From assembly GCA_013140715.1 (NCBI GenBank), contig JABFSG010000090.1, positions 1 through 32,687 of the forward strand: a stretch of 32,687 bases of DNA, read 5' to 3'. Of the stretch, positions 16,049-27,468 are shown piece after piece; position 1 is the stretch's first letter, and each line of letters opens with the position of its first letter. Source of the stretch: Nitrospiraceae bacterium (GTDB lineage: Bacteria; Nitrospirota; Nitrospiria; Nitrospirales; Nitrospiraceae). Made by a program: the position numbers and the translations under genes. The notes beneath the pieces were generated by a model. That model was not told where the DNA came from. It searched no databases and worked only from the letters and a program-made list of their open reading frames with translations.

Positions 16049-17545
16049 CTATTCCAGTCCCTGCTCCGCGAGTTCGACGGCCTTCATCATGGCCAGAGCC
16101 TTATTGCAAGTCTCTTCATACTCGTGTTCAGGGTTCGAATCCGCGACGATGCCGGCCCCTGCTTGAATGAAGGCCTGGTGGTTTTTCACGACGACGGTCC
16201 TGATATTGATGCACATGTCCATGTTACCGGAAAAACTAAAGTAGCCCACCGCGCCGGCATAGGGACCTCGTCTTGTCGGTTCGAGTTCGTCGATAATCTG
16301 CATTGCACGGACCTTCGGAGCGCCGGAAACCGTACCGGCAGGGAAACAGGCCCGCAAGACATCGTACGACGTCTTCGATTCATCCAGTCGTCCTGTCACA
16401 TTCGATACAATGTGCATCACATGCGAGTACCGCTCGACATGCATGAATGAGTCCACTGTGACCGAACCTGCTTTCGCGACACGACCGACATCGTTCCGCC
16501 CAAGATCCACGAGCATCACATGCTCGGCCCGTTCCTTATTATCCGCCAGTAGCCGCCGCTCCATCTGTTGATCTTCTTCGGACGTAGCGCCGCGCCGTCG
16601 CGTACCGGCAATCGGGCGGACGGAAATGACGCCGTTTTCACAACGGACGAGGGTCTCCGGAGAAGACCCAACCAGTTCGACGCCTGCGATACGCACGTAA
16701 TACATATAGGGAGAGGGATTCACGATGCGCAACGCGCGGTAGAGTTGCAAGGACGGCGCCTGGACGTTGGTCTCCCATCTCTGGGACAACACCGTTTGCA
16801 CGATATCGCCCGATCGAATGTATTCCTTCGTCCGCGCAACCATCTTCTCGAAGTCTGCCTTGCTCATGTTTGCCGTAAAGGCCACCGGACGACGGCGGCG
16901 ATGCGGACGTGCTCGACGGAGGGGACGTTTGAGCCTTGTGATGGTACGTTCGATCCGCTCCGTCGCCGATCTGTAGGCAGCCTTGATGCCTCGTTCCCCC
17001 TTCGCCGTAACATGGGCTGTGGCGACGACTTTGATCTTCTGCGCAACATTATCGAAAATCAGCATGGTATCGGTGATCAGGAAGGCAAAGTCCGGCAGAT
17101 TGAGTAAGTCCTTCCGCCGGTCAGGCAAGCTCTCAAACGTGCGCACCATGTCATAACTGAGATACCCGACAGCGCCGCCGACGAACGGGGGAAGGCCCGG
17201 CACGGTCACAGGGCGATAGGCCTCCATCATCTCCCGCAGACGTTCCAGAGGGTTTCCACGGCTTGGAATGCGTTTTTTGCGTGTGCCTTGCACGACAAGA
17301 AGATCTCCGCCATCCTCGTATACGACAACGGGCGAGCCACTTCCGAGAAAGGAGTAGCGCGCCCATTTCTCACCGCCCTCAATAGACTCTAGGAGGTAGG
17401 CGGAGGGACCATGATCGATTTTGGCAAAGGCAGAGACAGGGGTCTCATAGTCCGCGAGAATCTCGCGATAGAGCGGAACCAGATTGCCCTCTCCGGCATA
17501 CTGCCGAAGCTGGTCGAGACTGAGTGAATATTGCGGCGGGGCCAC
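16049..17545 (-). CDS. trpE: Anthranilate synthase component I
   Basis: TrpE makes anthranilate from chorismate with ammonia from TrpG. The 498-residue protein has the N-terminal tryptophan-binding motif LLES (51-54), so feedback inhibition by tryptophan is expected. The chorismate-binding half contains SPETLVRCENG, RPIAGTRRRG, the LVDLGRNDVGRVA block, FPAGTVSGAPKVRAM and the C-terminal IQAGAGIVADSNPEHEYEE. These mark it as TrpE rather than PabB or an isochorismate synthase. The start is GTG, 12 nt after the stop of the LysM gene, with a weak AGG site. It is the first biosynthetic gene of the operon. Confidence 0.97.
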   Translation of the reverse strand: MAPPQYSLSLDQLRQYAGEGNLVPLYREILADYETPVSAFAKIDHGPSAYLLESIEGGEKWARYSFLGSGSPVVVYEDGGDLLVVQGTRKKRIPSRGNPLERLREMMEAYRPVTVPGLPPFVGGAVGYLSYDMVRTFESLPDRRKDLLNLPDFAFLITDTMLIFDNVAQKIKVVATAHVTAKGERGIKAAYRSATERIERTITRLKRPLRRARPHRRRRPVAFTANMSKADFEKMVARTKEYIRSGDIVQTVLSQRWETNVQAPSLQLYRALRIVNPSPYMYYVRIAGVELVGSSPETLVRCENGVISVRPIAGTRRRGATSEEDQQMERRLLADNKERAEHVMLVDLGRNDVGRVAKAGSVTVDSFMHVERYSHVMHIVSNVTGRLDESKTSYDVLRACFPAGTVSGAPKVRAMQIIDELEPTRRGPYAGAVGYFSFSGNMDMCINIRTVVVKNHQAFIQAGAGIVADSNPEHEYEETCNKALAMMKAVELAEQGLE

Positions 17546-17557
17546 TTGGTCGGCCTA

Positions 17558-18202
17558 TTATTCTTGGCCCACGATGAGCTTCTGTCCTACCTCGATAATG
17601 TCGTCCGACAACCTATTCCACTGCCGGATTTTATCGACCGAGACGCCATAGCGACGACTGATCCGAAAGACTGTTTCGCCTGGCTTTACAACATGAGTGG
17701 CGGAGGATCTCATACCGCCCGACAAGGAATCTGATGCCCCGGACCTGGCAGGGACATCCGAACCGACCCCCCGATCCGGTGCACTGAGACCCAAATTATC
17801 CGACACCGATTCACCAGACAGCGGCTTGCGCATCGGGGTGAGCGCCCGTTTCATGTCGACCTTGGCTCTACGTTCCAGCAAGGCAGACTCCTTCATGGCT
17901 TCGGCTTCTTCCTGCACACGGGCCAGCTGTTCCCGGGTAGCCTGCACCTGTGCCGTGAGTTCACGATTCCTGGCTTCATACTCCATCAATTCATTCTTGG
18001 CCCTCTTCGCTTCACTATCAAGCTCACCGGTCCGTTTTTCTTCCTGGGCTAGAAGACGTTGAAAATTTAGACTGCGCGCCTTCTCTGCATCGTATTTCTC
18101 CGCCATCACACAACCGCCCATCAACAGCCCTCCACAGATAATCATGACGATTCGATAACCGGTTTTGGGCATTAACTTGTTCACGTGGTCCTCCCCTTTC
18201 AT
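17558..18202 (-). CDS. LysM-domain lipoprotein with coiled coil
   Basis: The 214-residue protein has a signal peptide with lipobox LMGGC (C31 from the first ATG). A long charged helical region over about residues 35-115 (EEKRTGELDSEAKRAKNELMEYEARNRELTAQ and following) is predicted coiled coil. A serine-rich linker follows, then a C-terminal LysM domain (about 169-212, THVVKPGETVFRISRRYGVSVDKIRQWN), which binds peptidoglycan glycan. It is probably an outer-membrane lipoprotein contacting the wall. Two starts have strong ribosome sites: ATG 18202 (AGGAGG, 5 nt) and GTG 18184 (GGGGAGG, 5-6 nt). The gene heads the tryptophan transcript, 12 nt before trpE; I see no metabolic reason for this. Confidence 0.8.
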   Translation of the reverse strand: MKGEDHVNKLMPKTGYRIVMIICGGLLMGGCVMAEKYDAEKARSLNFQRLLAQEEKRTGELDSEAKRAKNELMEYEARNRELTAQVQATREQLARVQEEAEAMKESALLERRAKVDMKRALTPMRKPLSGESVSDNLGLSAPDRGVGSDVPARSGASDSLSGGMRSSATHVVKPGETVFRISRRYGVSVDKIRQWNRLSDDIIEVGQKLIVGQE

Positions 18203-18224
18203 GGATACCTCCTCTGATGATCGT

Positions 18225-18265
18225 AGGGAGCTTCCCTCTCGCAGCTATGAGTAGACACAAGCTGC
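18225..18265 (-). promoter_or_regulatory. Two small hairpins in the LysM-trp leader
   Basis: GCAGCT (18241-18246) and AGCTGC (18260-18265) are perfect inverted repeats with a 13-nt loop. AGGGA (18225-18229) and TCCCT (18233-18237) form a second stem with a 3-nt loop. Both lie between the candidate transcription start (near 18293) and the AGGAGG site, inside the leader of the trp operon. No T-run follows them and no Trp-rich leader peptide is evident, so classical attenuation is not supported. Confidence 0.3.
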
Positions 18266-18299
18266 CGATCAATAGAAAATCGACTCAACGCTAGCCGTT

Positions 18300-18328
18300 A
18301 CAATAATGTCTATCGCAGCGAAAGTCAA
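18300..18328 (-). promoter_or_regulatory. Sigma-70-like promoter of the LysM-trp operon
   Basis: On the minus strand TTGACT (18328-18323) is followed by a 17-nt spacer and TATTGT (18305-18300), matching consensus at 5 and 4 of 6. Transcription would begin near 18293, giving a leader of about 90 nt. An inverted repeat AACG/CGTT around CTAGC (18287-18299) sits on the predicted start and could be an operator. Confidence 0.5.
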
Positions 18329-18351
18329 AGCGAATATGGCACATTCGTAGT

Positions 18352-18381
18352 TTGACCCACTCCCCGACCCTATGGTACGGT
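18352..18381 (+). promoter_or_regulatory. Weak promoter candidate for ligA
   Basis: TTGACC (18352-18357) and TACGGT (18376-18381) are 18 nt apart. The -35 matches 5 of 6 positions but the -10 only 3. It is divergent from the trp promoter and lies about 40 nt before the ligA start codon. Confidence 0.25.
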
Positions 18382-18419
18382 CGCCCTGTCGCTTCCTCTG
18401 TTCATCACCATCCAGTCCT

Positions 18420-20453
18420 ATGGCTCACCCCGATCTTGCTTCCAGACTGATTGTCCTCAAGGACAAAATCAGACGCCACGACTATCTCTACTACGTCAAG
18501 GATCGCCCAGAGATTTCCGACTCCCAATACGATCGCCTCTTCCGAGAGCTGGTCGAACTGGAACAGGCCCACCCTGAGTTGGTAACGCCGGATTCTCCTT
18601 CGCAACGTGTCGGCGCACCGCCGCTTGAAGAGTTGGCCAAAATTCCCCACGATCAGCCCATGCTCAGCCTCGACTCAATAATCGATCAGGGCGAGGTACA
18701 GGCATTCGACCAACGGATGAAGCGAGAATTGGAAACCACCTCTGTTGAGTACAGCGCGGAACCAAAATTTGACGGGTTATCGGTCGAGCTGGGGTACGAC
18801 AATGGAATCTTTACCCGTGGAGCGACCAGAGGGGACGGAACGACAGGAGAAGATGTCACCGTCAACCTTCGTACAATCCGTTCCCTGCCCCTGCAGTTGC
18901 AAGCTCAATCAAACTTTCCTGATCATCTCGTCGTACGGGGCGAAGTCTACATGTGCCTCGATGATTTCCACGTCTTAAATCGGCGCATCACTGAACGGGG
19001 CAACGACGCCTTTGCCAACCCACGCAATGCGGCAGCCGGCTCGCTTCGGCAATTGGACTCTACGATTACCGCGACCCGTCCATTGGTCATAACCTGCTAC
19101 GAAATTATGGCCCTAGCTGGGCCTATGCCACCGACCCATTGGGACGAACTCGAAGCCTTGGCCCAGTGGGGCCTCCCGGTCCCTAAAGGTGAGCATCGAC
19201 GGCTCTGTGCTTCAATCGATGAAGTCATTGCGTTTCATCACCACACGGAATCGGTGAGAGATCAGTTGCCCTATGAAATCGACGGCATCGTGGTGAAGGT
19301 GAATCGCCGTGACTGGCAGAGTCGCCTCGGCATGAAATCCCGTAGTCCCCGCTGGGCCATCGCGTTCAAGTTTCCCCCTCGCAAGGAAATTACCATCGTC
19401 CAGGATATCGTCGTCTCTGTGGGAAGAACCGGCACTCTCACGCCAGTGGCGCTTTTGAAACCAGTGGAAGTCGGTGGCGTGACCATCAGCAGGGCCACCT
19501 TGCACAATGCCTATGAAGTGTCACGGAAGGACATTCGAATCGGCGATACGGTCAAGGTGGAACGGGCGGGTGATGTGATTCCCGCCATTGCCGAGCGCGT
19601 TCCGATCGACGGAGAACAGCGCCGCCCCCCTTTTTGCATGCCGGATCATTGCCCAGTCTGTGGATCGACGGTCGGGCGTGAAGGCGCATTTTTCTACTGT
19701 ACCGGCCAATCGGTCTGCGGCGCGCAATTGAAGGGAACCATCGAACATTTTTCCTCCAAACATGCTCTCAACATCGAAGGGCTTGGGAAGAAAACCGTAG
19801 CCCAACTGGTCGATGAGGGACTGGTGCGATCCCTCGCCGACCTCTATCGCCTGACCAAAGCCGACCTCATTAAACTTGAAGGATTCGCTGAACGGTCTGC
19901 CACAGTCCTCTTGGAATCCATTGAGGGCAGTAAGGCCGTCTCCCTGGATCGTTTCCTGATGGGACTCGGAATCAGGCAGGTCGGACAACATATCGCCAAG
20001 GTTCTGGCCCGGGGGTTTGGCTCTCTCGATGAGATCATGTCGGCGGATCGGGAGCGGTTTCAGCAGATTAGGGAGATCGGTCCAGAAATTTCCGAGAGCT
20101 TAGCAGCCTATTGGTCTGAGCTGCATAACCGTGAGGTTATCGCACAACTTCAGGAGTCCGGCGTACAGGTTGGCCCCGGCATGGCCAAAGGTCACAGGAA
20201 GGAATCTCCACTTTCAGGAAAGACCTTCGTATTTACCGGTGGGCTGGACCATTTTACGAGAAACGATGCCCAACAGTCTGTGGAAGCGCTAGGCGCTCGT
20301 GTGTCTTCAAGCGTAAGCAAAAAGACGTCCTACCTGGTGGCAGGACGGGATCCTGGCGCCAAACTGGACCAAGCCCGCACATGTGCGGTCACAATTCTGA
20401 CAGAAGAAGAGTTTGCTGAGCTGATCGCAAGGAACGAGAATAGCCCTAGCTAA
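18420..20453 (+). CDS. ligA: NAD-dependent DNA ligase
   Basis: LigA seals nicks in replication and repair using NAD. From ATG 18420 the product is 677 residues, normal for the family. Domain Ia (with HDYLYYVKDRPEISD) binds NMN; the adenylated lysine is K116 in AEPKFDGLS; an OB fold follows. The zinc finger has CPVCGS (about residue 420) and CTGQSVCGAQ. Helix-hairpin-helix repeats come next, then a C-terminal BRCT domain (about 600-677, SGKTFVFTGGLDHFTRNDA). An in-frame ATG 48 nt upstream would add an unconserved tail, so I prefer 18420, although no good ribosome site precedes it. The stop codon overlaps the convergent CBS-protein gene by 8 nt. Confidence 0.96.
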   Translation: MAHPDLASRLIVLKDKIRRHDYLYYVKDRPEISDSQYDRLFRELVELEQAHPELVTPDSPSQRVGAPPLEELAKIPHDQPMLSLDSIIDQGEVQAFDQRMKRELETTSVEYSAEPKFDGLSVELGYDNGIFTRGATRGDGTTGEDVTVNLRTIRSLPLQLQAQSNFPDHLVVRGEVYMCLDDFHVLNRRITERGNDAFANPRNAAAGSLRQLDSTITATRPLVITCYEIMALAGPMPPTHWDELEALAQWGLPVPKGEHRRLCASIDEVIAFHHHTESVRDQLPYEIDGIVVKVNRRDWQSRLGMKSRSPRWAIAFKFPPRKEITIVQDIVVSVGRTGTLTPVALLKPVEVGGVTISRATLHNAYEVSRKDIRIGDTVKVERAGDVIPAIAERVPIDGEQRRPPFCMPDHCPVCGSTVGREGAFFYCTGQSVCGAQLKGTIEHFSSKHALNIEGLGKKTVAQLVDEGLVRSLADLYRLTKADLIKLEGFAERSATVLLESIEGSKAVSLDRFLMGLGIRQVGQHIAKVLARGFGSLDEIMSADRERFQQIREIGPEISESLAAYWSELHNREVIAQLQESGVQVGPGMAKGHRKESPLSGKTFVFTGGLDHFTRNDAQQSVEALGARVSSSVSKKTSYLVAGRDPGAKLDQARTCAVTILTEEEFAELIARNENSPS

Positions 20454-21723
20454 CAAGGTCGAGGGGGGCTTCGACTTGAGCCGGCAACTTCTCCTCACGA
20501 AAGATTTGAACGCTGCGGATGGAACGGGGCTCTGCTTCATGAATGAGGATCCGGCAGTTGGCGATCCGCACTTCTTCTCCGACCTTGGGAATTCGACCTA
20601 GCTCCTGCTGAATGAGGCCGCCGATCGTCACGGCCTCATCGCCGAGGTCCACTTTCAGAAAATCGTTGACCTTCCGAACTTCGGTTCTGCTGTGAACAAG
20701 GATGTGGTTTTTCCCCAAACGCTTGATCAGTTCTTCCGTGATATCGGTTTCGTCCATGATCTCCCCGACCACTTCTTCGAGAAGATCCTCAAGCGTCACA
20801 ATTCCCATTACGCCGCCGAATTCGTTGACCACGACGGCCATGTGCCGTTTTTCCTGCTGAAACTGCTTCATGAGGTCGTCCGCGGTCTTGCCTGAAGGAA
20901 CAAACAGGGGGGGATAGGCGATGTCCTTGAGTTTTGCCTCATTCTGCCCCTTGGCCAGCTCGGTCAATGCTCTGGTCTTGTACAGAATGCCCGTGATGTT
21001 ATCGAGCGTCCCGTCATATACGGGAATTCGAGAATACTTCGAGTTATAGAGGAGCTCCTGAGCCTCTTTCAGGCACAGGTTACCATCCAATGAAAAAACA
21101 TAGAGACGAGGGGTCATTGCATCTTCAGCCGTGATGTCCTTGAGCTGGAAGACGTTCTTGATCATCTTTACCTTTTCAAACTCGATGGTTCCGGTCTTTC
21201 CCCCCTCATCCAGCATGATCTTCAGCTCTTCCTCGGTCACGAGGGGAAGCGTCAGCCCCTTTCCTCCTGTCAACTTGTAGATCAAGGGCACGATCGCAAA
21301 TAGCAATGGTTTGAGAAGTAATTGAACCCCATAGACAGGGTAGGCCATGTTCAGAGTGACTGGAACCGAAAACTTAGCGGCTAACGTTTTCGGAATCACA
21401 TCGACGGCCACCAAGAGGACAAAGGTCAACAGGCCGACCATGACGGCAATCGCCTCATCAAAAAATGTCTGTCCCCCATAGATATTCAAGGTCAGAAAGG
21501 TGGCATACATCGGCGTCGCCACGCCGACCAAACGATCGCCAACCAAAATAGTGGAGAGGAGTTTTTGGGGATCGCTGCGGAGATGGAGGGCCAACTTCGC
21601 TCGCTTATTCCCAGTTTGGGCAAGCGCCCGTAACTTCGTCGAGTTGACCGAAAAAAAGCCGATTTCAGCCGTGGATATCACAGCGGAAAGAACGATAAGA
21701 CCTAAGAGGATTAAGACATCCAT
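20446..21723 (-). CDS. CNNM/CBS-domain membrane protein (HlyC/CorC family)
   Basis: The 425-residue protein has an N-terminal CNNM (DUF21) domain with about four hydrophobic helices (residues 1-190, starting LILLGLIVLSAVISTAEIGFFSV). A CBS pair follows (about 200-330, with EDAMTPRLYVFSLD and HMAVVVNEFGGVMGIVTLEDLLEEVVGEI), then a C-terminal CorC_HlyC transporter-associated domain (about 345-420). Members include YfjD/YtfL/CorB-type proteins linked to magnesium or cobalt efflux and resistance; the older hemolysin label should not be taken as function. No ribosome site is evident before ATG 21723; a TAATAC sequence lies about 10 nt upstream on the coding strand. Its end overlaps the 3' end of ligA by 8 nt. 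Confidence 0.88.
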   Translation of the reverse strand: MDVLILLGLIVLSAVISTAEIGFFSVNSTKLRALAQTGNKRAKLALHLRSDPQKLLSTILVGDRLVGVATPMYATFLTLNIYGGQTFFDEAIAVMVGLLTFVLLVAVDVIPKTLAAKFSVPVTLNMAYPVYGVQLLLKPLLFAIVPLIYKLTGGKGLTLPLVTEEELKIMLDEGGKTGTIEFEKVKMIKNVFQLKDITAEDAMTPRLYVFSLDGNLCLKEAQELLYNSKYSRIPVYDGTLDNITGILYKTRALTELAKGQNEAKLKDIAYPPLFVPSGKTADDLMKQFQQEKRHMAVVVNEFGGVMGIVTLEDLLEEVVGEIMDETDITEELIKRLGKNHILVHSRTEVRKVNDFLKVDLGDEAVTIGGLIQQELGRIPKVGEEVRIANCRILIHEAEPRSIRSVQIFREEKLPAQVEAPLDLVS

Positions 21724-22009
21724 GGATTGAACTGTATTAGAAACGACCGGCTGTGCCTATCAGCCTGGAATACTGGTGAGTCCAGGGGTAGATCCCCATC
21801 GCCTCAAACCGGCAATGTACGATTTGGCAGCGCAAAATGCCTTGATAGTAACCTATCGGACCTGTATCCATCGGACTGTAGATGTACCATATGGACTGGG
21901 ATTCGAGCAAGCATATGCCGGAATCACGCCACAAAATCAAAGAGTTACATTTCATGTGCGCAGAAAGACTATGGAATTAGAAGGCCGAATTGAGTCAAGG
22001 ATTGATTTT
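21724..22009. other. Intergenic stretch with no recognisable gene
   Basis: These 286 nt separate the CBS-protein gene from rlpA. Short open frames exist on both strands (79 codons at 21776-22015 plus; 72 codons at 21737-21955 minus), but none has a ribosome binding site or a recognisable motif. The sequence looks more AT-rich than the neighbouring genes. It may be a decayed gene or just spacer carrying the promoter of the CBS-protein gene. Confidence 0.4.
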
Positions 22010-22678
22010 TCATGAGTCGTCGCGAAACACATAGGCCTGAATCCCAAGGAAGGCTTCGAGGCGGGACGCCGCAGCTTCTGCCTGCGATTCTGTAGAAAAC
22101 CGACCGACGTGAACTCGATACCGTCTTCCTTCCGGCAGATCGACAGTCTGAACCCTGCTACCTGAGTAGAGATGCTTCGTTCGCTCTAAGAGGTTAAGAG
22201 CATTTTGCTGATCGGAAAAGGATCCGACTTGCACTCGCAAGGCTCCCATATCGGAGGCCCGCCCTTGATACCCCACCACTCGTAATTCAATCTGATCGGT
22301 TCCCGCTCCGGTCATCTCCAACGCCCGTGCCCCAGCAAGTGAAAGATCGAGGACTCTGTCTCTGGCGAAGGGACCACGATCGTTAATTCGAACGGTCACT
22401 TGGCGACCGGTACTCATCGATCGAACGACAGCAATTGAGCCGAGCGGCAAGGTCCTATGAGCAGCCGTCAACTGATGCATGTCATACCGTTCGCCATTTG
22501 CCGTCTTGTTTCCATGAAATCCAGGGCCATACCATGAAGCAACGCCTCGCTCGACGAACCCAACAGGATAGCCTGGGAAATAGATCGGCTTGGGAACGCC
22601 GCTACAGGAGACCAGCGCATTGACGAGAGTAGTTACGAGAAGAAGAACCGGCCAGCGGAGTTGCGGTCCAGGAGACAT
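22010..22678 (-). CDS. rlpA: RlpA-like septal lytic transglycosylase lipoprotein
   Basis: RlpA cleaves glycan strands that lack peptide stems, mainly at the division site. The 222-residue protein has a signal with lipobox LVSC (C25). The double-psi beta-barrel domain spans about 43-130 and carries GVASWYGPGFHGNKTANGERYDMHQLTAAHRTLPLGS and VRINDRGPFARDRVLDLS. The histidine and the aspartates in these segments correspond to the catalytic region known in Pseudomonas RlpA. A C-terminal SPOR domain (about 143-222, LRVQVGSFSDQQNA and YRVHVGRFSTESQAEAAA) binds denuded septal glycan. The start ATG lies 2 nt after the stop of the ACT protein gene, so the two are probably co-translated although functionally unrelated. 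Confidence 0.9.
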   Translation of the reverse strand: MSPGPQLRWPVLLLVTTLVNALVSCSGVPKPIYFPGYPVGFVERGVASWYGPGFHGNKTANGERYDMHQLTAAHRTLPLGSIAVVRSMSTGRQVTVRINDRGPFARDRVLDLSLAGARALEMTGAGTDQIELRVVGYQGRASDMGALRVQVGSFSDQQNALNLLERTKHLYSGSRVQTVDLPEGRRYRVHVGRFSTESQAEAAASRLEAFLGIQAYVFRDDS

Positions 22679-22680
22679 AT

Positions 22681-23091
22681 CTAGAATTCGTCGAGTGATT
22701 GATCCTGCAGAATAGTGAGGGCTTTAGCTATATTCGAGACGGTCAGGACCACAATCGCACGTTTCCCCTCACGCGATGGGGTGCAATATCCGCATTTAAT
22801 ATTGATGCGAGCCTTGGTCAGCAGATCCGCCACTTCTTTCAAAGCCCCTGGCTTATGTTCAAGGCTCAACAGTAAAGCGGTTTCTTCTCTAAATTTGATC
22901 TTTGCTGTTTTCAGCGCTACACGGGCTCCTTCCAGATCCCCAACCAACAGCCGTAGTTTTCCTGCTCCGGTAACCTCCGGAGCAGAAAAGGCCTTGATGT
23001 TGACCCTGGCCTCTCCAAGGACCTGAGCCACTTGAGCGATAACGCCTGGCCTACTCAATCCGCTAATGACCAATTGTGTCGTTGTGGGCAT
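22681..23091 (-). CDS. Protein with two ACT domains
   Basis: The 136-residue protein is two tandem ACT domains and nothing else. The first (1-66) has the typical LVISGLSRPGVIAQVAQVLGEARVNIKAFSA opening and the second (about 70-136) has LSLEHKPGALKEVADLLTKARINIKCGY. ACT pairs bind amino acids or other small ligands and usually regulate another protein; free-standing proteins of this form are common and uncharacterised. The CGYCTPS segment in the second domain carries two close cysteines. An AGGGAG site lies 8 nt before the ATG. It is transcribed with rlpA. The tryptophan operon is 5 kb away, so a link to amino-acid metabolism cannot be inferred from position. Confidence 0.88.
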   Translation of the reverse strand: MPTTTQLVISGLSRPGVIAQVAQVLGEARVNIKAFSAPEVTGAGKLRLLVGDLEGARVALKTAKIKFREETALLLSLEHKPGALKEVADLLTKARINIKCGYCTPSREGKRAIVVLTVSNIAKALTILQDQSLDEF

Positions 23092-23181
23092 GGGACTTAC
23101 TCCCTAGCATGAGACTACAAGATGTAATAGTTGATAATGATGACACCCTCATGACCGGGCTTCAATAGCCTCTGCTCCTGT

Positions 23182-23204
23182 TAGAATAGGAGGGATCTAT
23201 TCTA
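23182..23204. repeat. 7-bp inverted repeat upstream of the ACT gene
   Basis: TAGAATA (23182-23188) and TATTCTA (23198-23204) flank GGAGGGATC. The block lies in the 213-nt spacer between the ACT gene and the nrdJ-operon tail, about 90 nt upstream of the ACT start. It could be an operator or a small hairpin; nothing else is recognisable in this spacer. Confidence 0.35.
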
Positions 23205-23304
23205 TCGAGACCAATTGAATACCGGATCGAGGAGAGGCCTGGGAATCTCGTCATACCGCTGAGAATGCGAACAAATCGCTCAGGGTCGTTGAACCGGTTG
23301 CAAG

Positions 23305-23712
23305 TTAGAGCACCTGACAGAGGCCATTTACAAACGTATACTCGTAAATACCGCTAACGGAAACAAACGCCTCCCTTGCCGATCTCTGTGCCGACTCCTT
23401 GAGGCCACGCGGCACGAGCAAATAGAACGGGATCCCGTGCACGACCGCCTCCCTCCACTTTGAGACCGTTGCGACATCCTCGATCGAATCGTCGGTTTCT
23501 ACCTCAGCCATCCATTCCATTGTATTGCCTGAAGAACCCACCTGCCACCCGACGATGTCGCACATCTGCTGAGGACCGGCCCAGGGATCCTGCTCAAGAT
23601 CCGTATGGATGGTGACTTTACAATGAAACGCTTTGGCCCATCGCTGCGCGACCAAACTGACAACCTGATCGTGAACCGTGACAATCCCAGTCTCACGAAG
23701 CGCCGTATTCAT
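23305..23712 (-). CDS. Uncharacterised protein, possible PD-(D/E)XK fold
   Basis: I do not recognise this 135-residue protein by name. Its predicted order of elements is helix (HDQVVSLVAQRWAKAF), strand (CKVTIHTD), strand with D52 (MCDIVGWQV), strand with E70 and E72 (EWMAEVETDDS), helix (DVATVSKWREAVV), strand (IPFYLLVPRG), helix, strand. This is the core topology of the PD-(D/E)XK nuclease-like superfamily, with D-x17-E-x-E in place of the usual E-x-K; K85 on the following helix could replace the lysine. That is inference from pattern only. The frame is open to 23826 inside nrdJ, but ATG 23712 has GAGG 5 nt upstream and begins the globular part. It starts 13 nt after the nrdJ stop, so it is almost certainly in the nrdJ operon. 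Confidence 0.7.
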   Translation of the reverse strand: MNTALRETGIVTVHDQVVSLVAQRWAKAFHCKVTIHTDLEQDPWAGPQQMCDIVGWQVGSSGNTMEWMAEVETDDSIEDVATVSKWREAVVHGIPFYLLVPRGLKESAQRSAREAFVSVSGIYEYTFVNGLCQVL

Positions 23713-23725
23713 TACGTCCTCGCTC

Positions 23726-27271
<3,546 letters not shown>

Positions 27272-27414
27272 GATTTCCCCTCCTCCGGTCTGCGTAATTC
27301 TGGTGTAGGGTAACTCTCAATGCCAATAGGCAAACAAACAGGCTTTACAATCAATATTAGTGATGGTCTTCGTGCATTTAAACTTCGCGTCTCAGCAATT
27401 GATTCAACGCGGAG

Positions 27415-27462
27415 TATCTACATATAGCTATCGGGACGGATTGTCAACACCAACTGTAGTGG
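27415..27462 (-). promoter_or_regulatory. Pair of NrdR-box-like sites
   Basis: The NrdR consensus is acaCwAtATaTwGtgt. Site 1 (27415-27430) has core CTACATATAG, matching 9 of 10 core positions. Site 2 (27447-27462), ACACCAACTGTAGTGG, matches 11 of 16. Their starts are 32 bp apart, the three-turn spacing typical for NrdR pairs. Site 1 overlaps the predicted -10 and site 2 touches the -35, as expected for a repressor. Individual matches are moderate; the spacing and position raise confidence. Confidence 0.5.
27419..27447 (-). promoter_or_regulatory. nrdJ promoter
   Basis: On the minus strand a perfect TTGACA (27447-27442) is followed after 17 nt by TATGTA (27424-27419); TATATG at 15-nt spacing is an alternative. 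The start would lie near 27412, leaving a leader of about 140 nt before the GTG. Confidence 0.5.
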
Positions 27463-27468
27463 TGTGAC

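Noticed and set aside
27272-27412. Cobalamin riboswitch in the nrdJ leader
   Set aside because: I see no B12-box or conserved core and the leader is too short and unstructured for this class.
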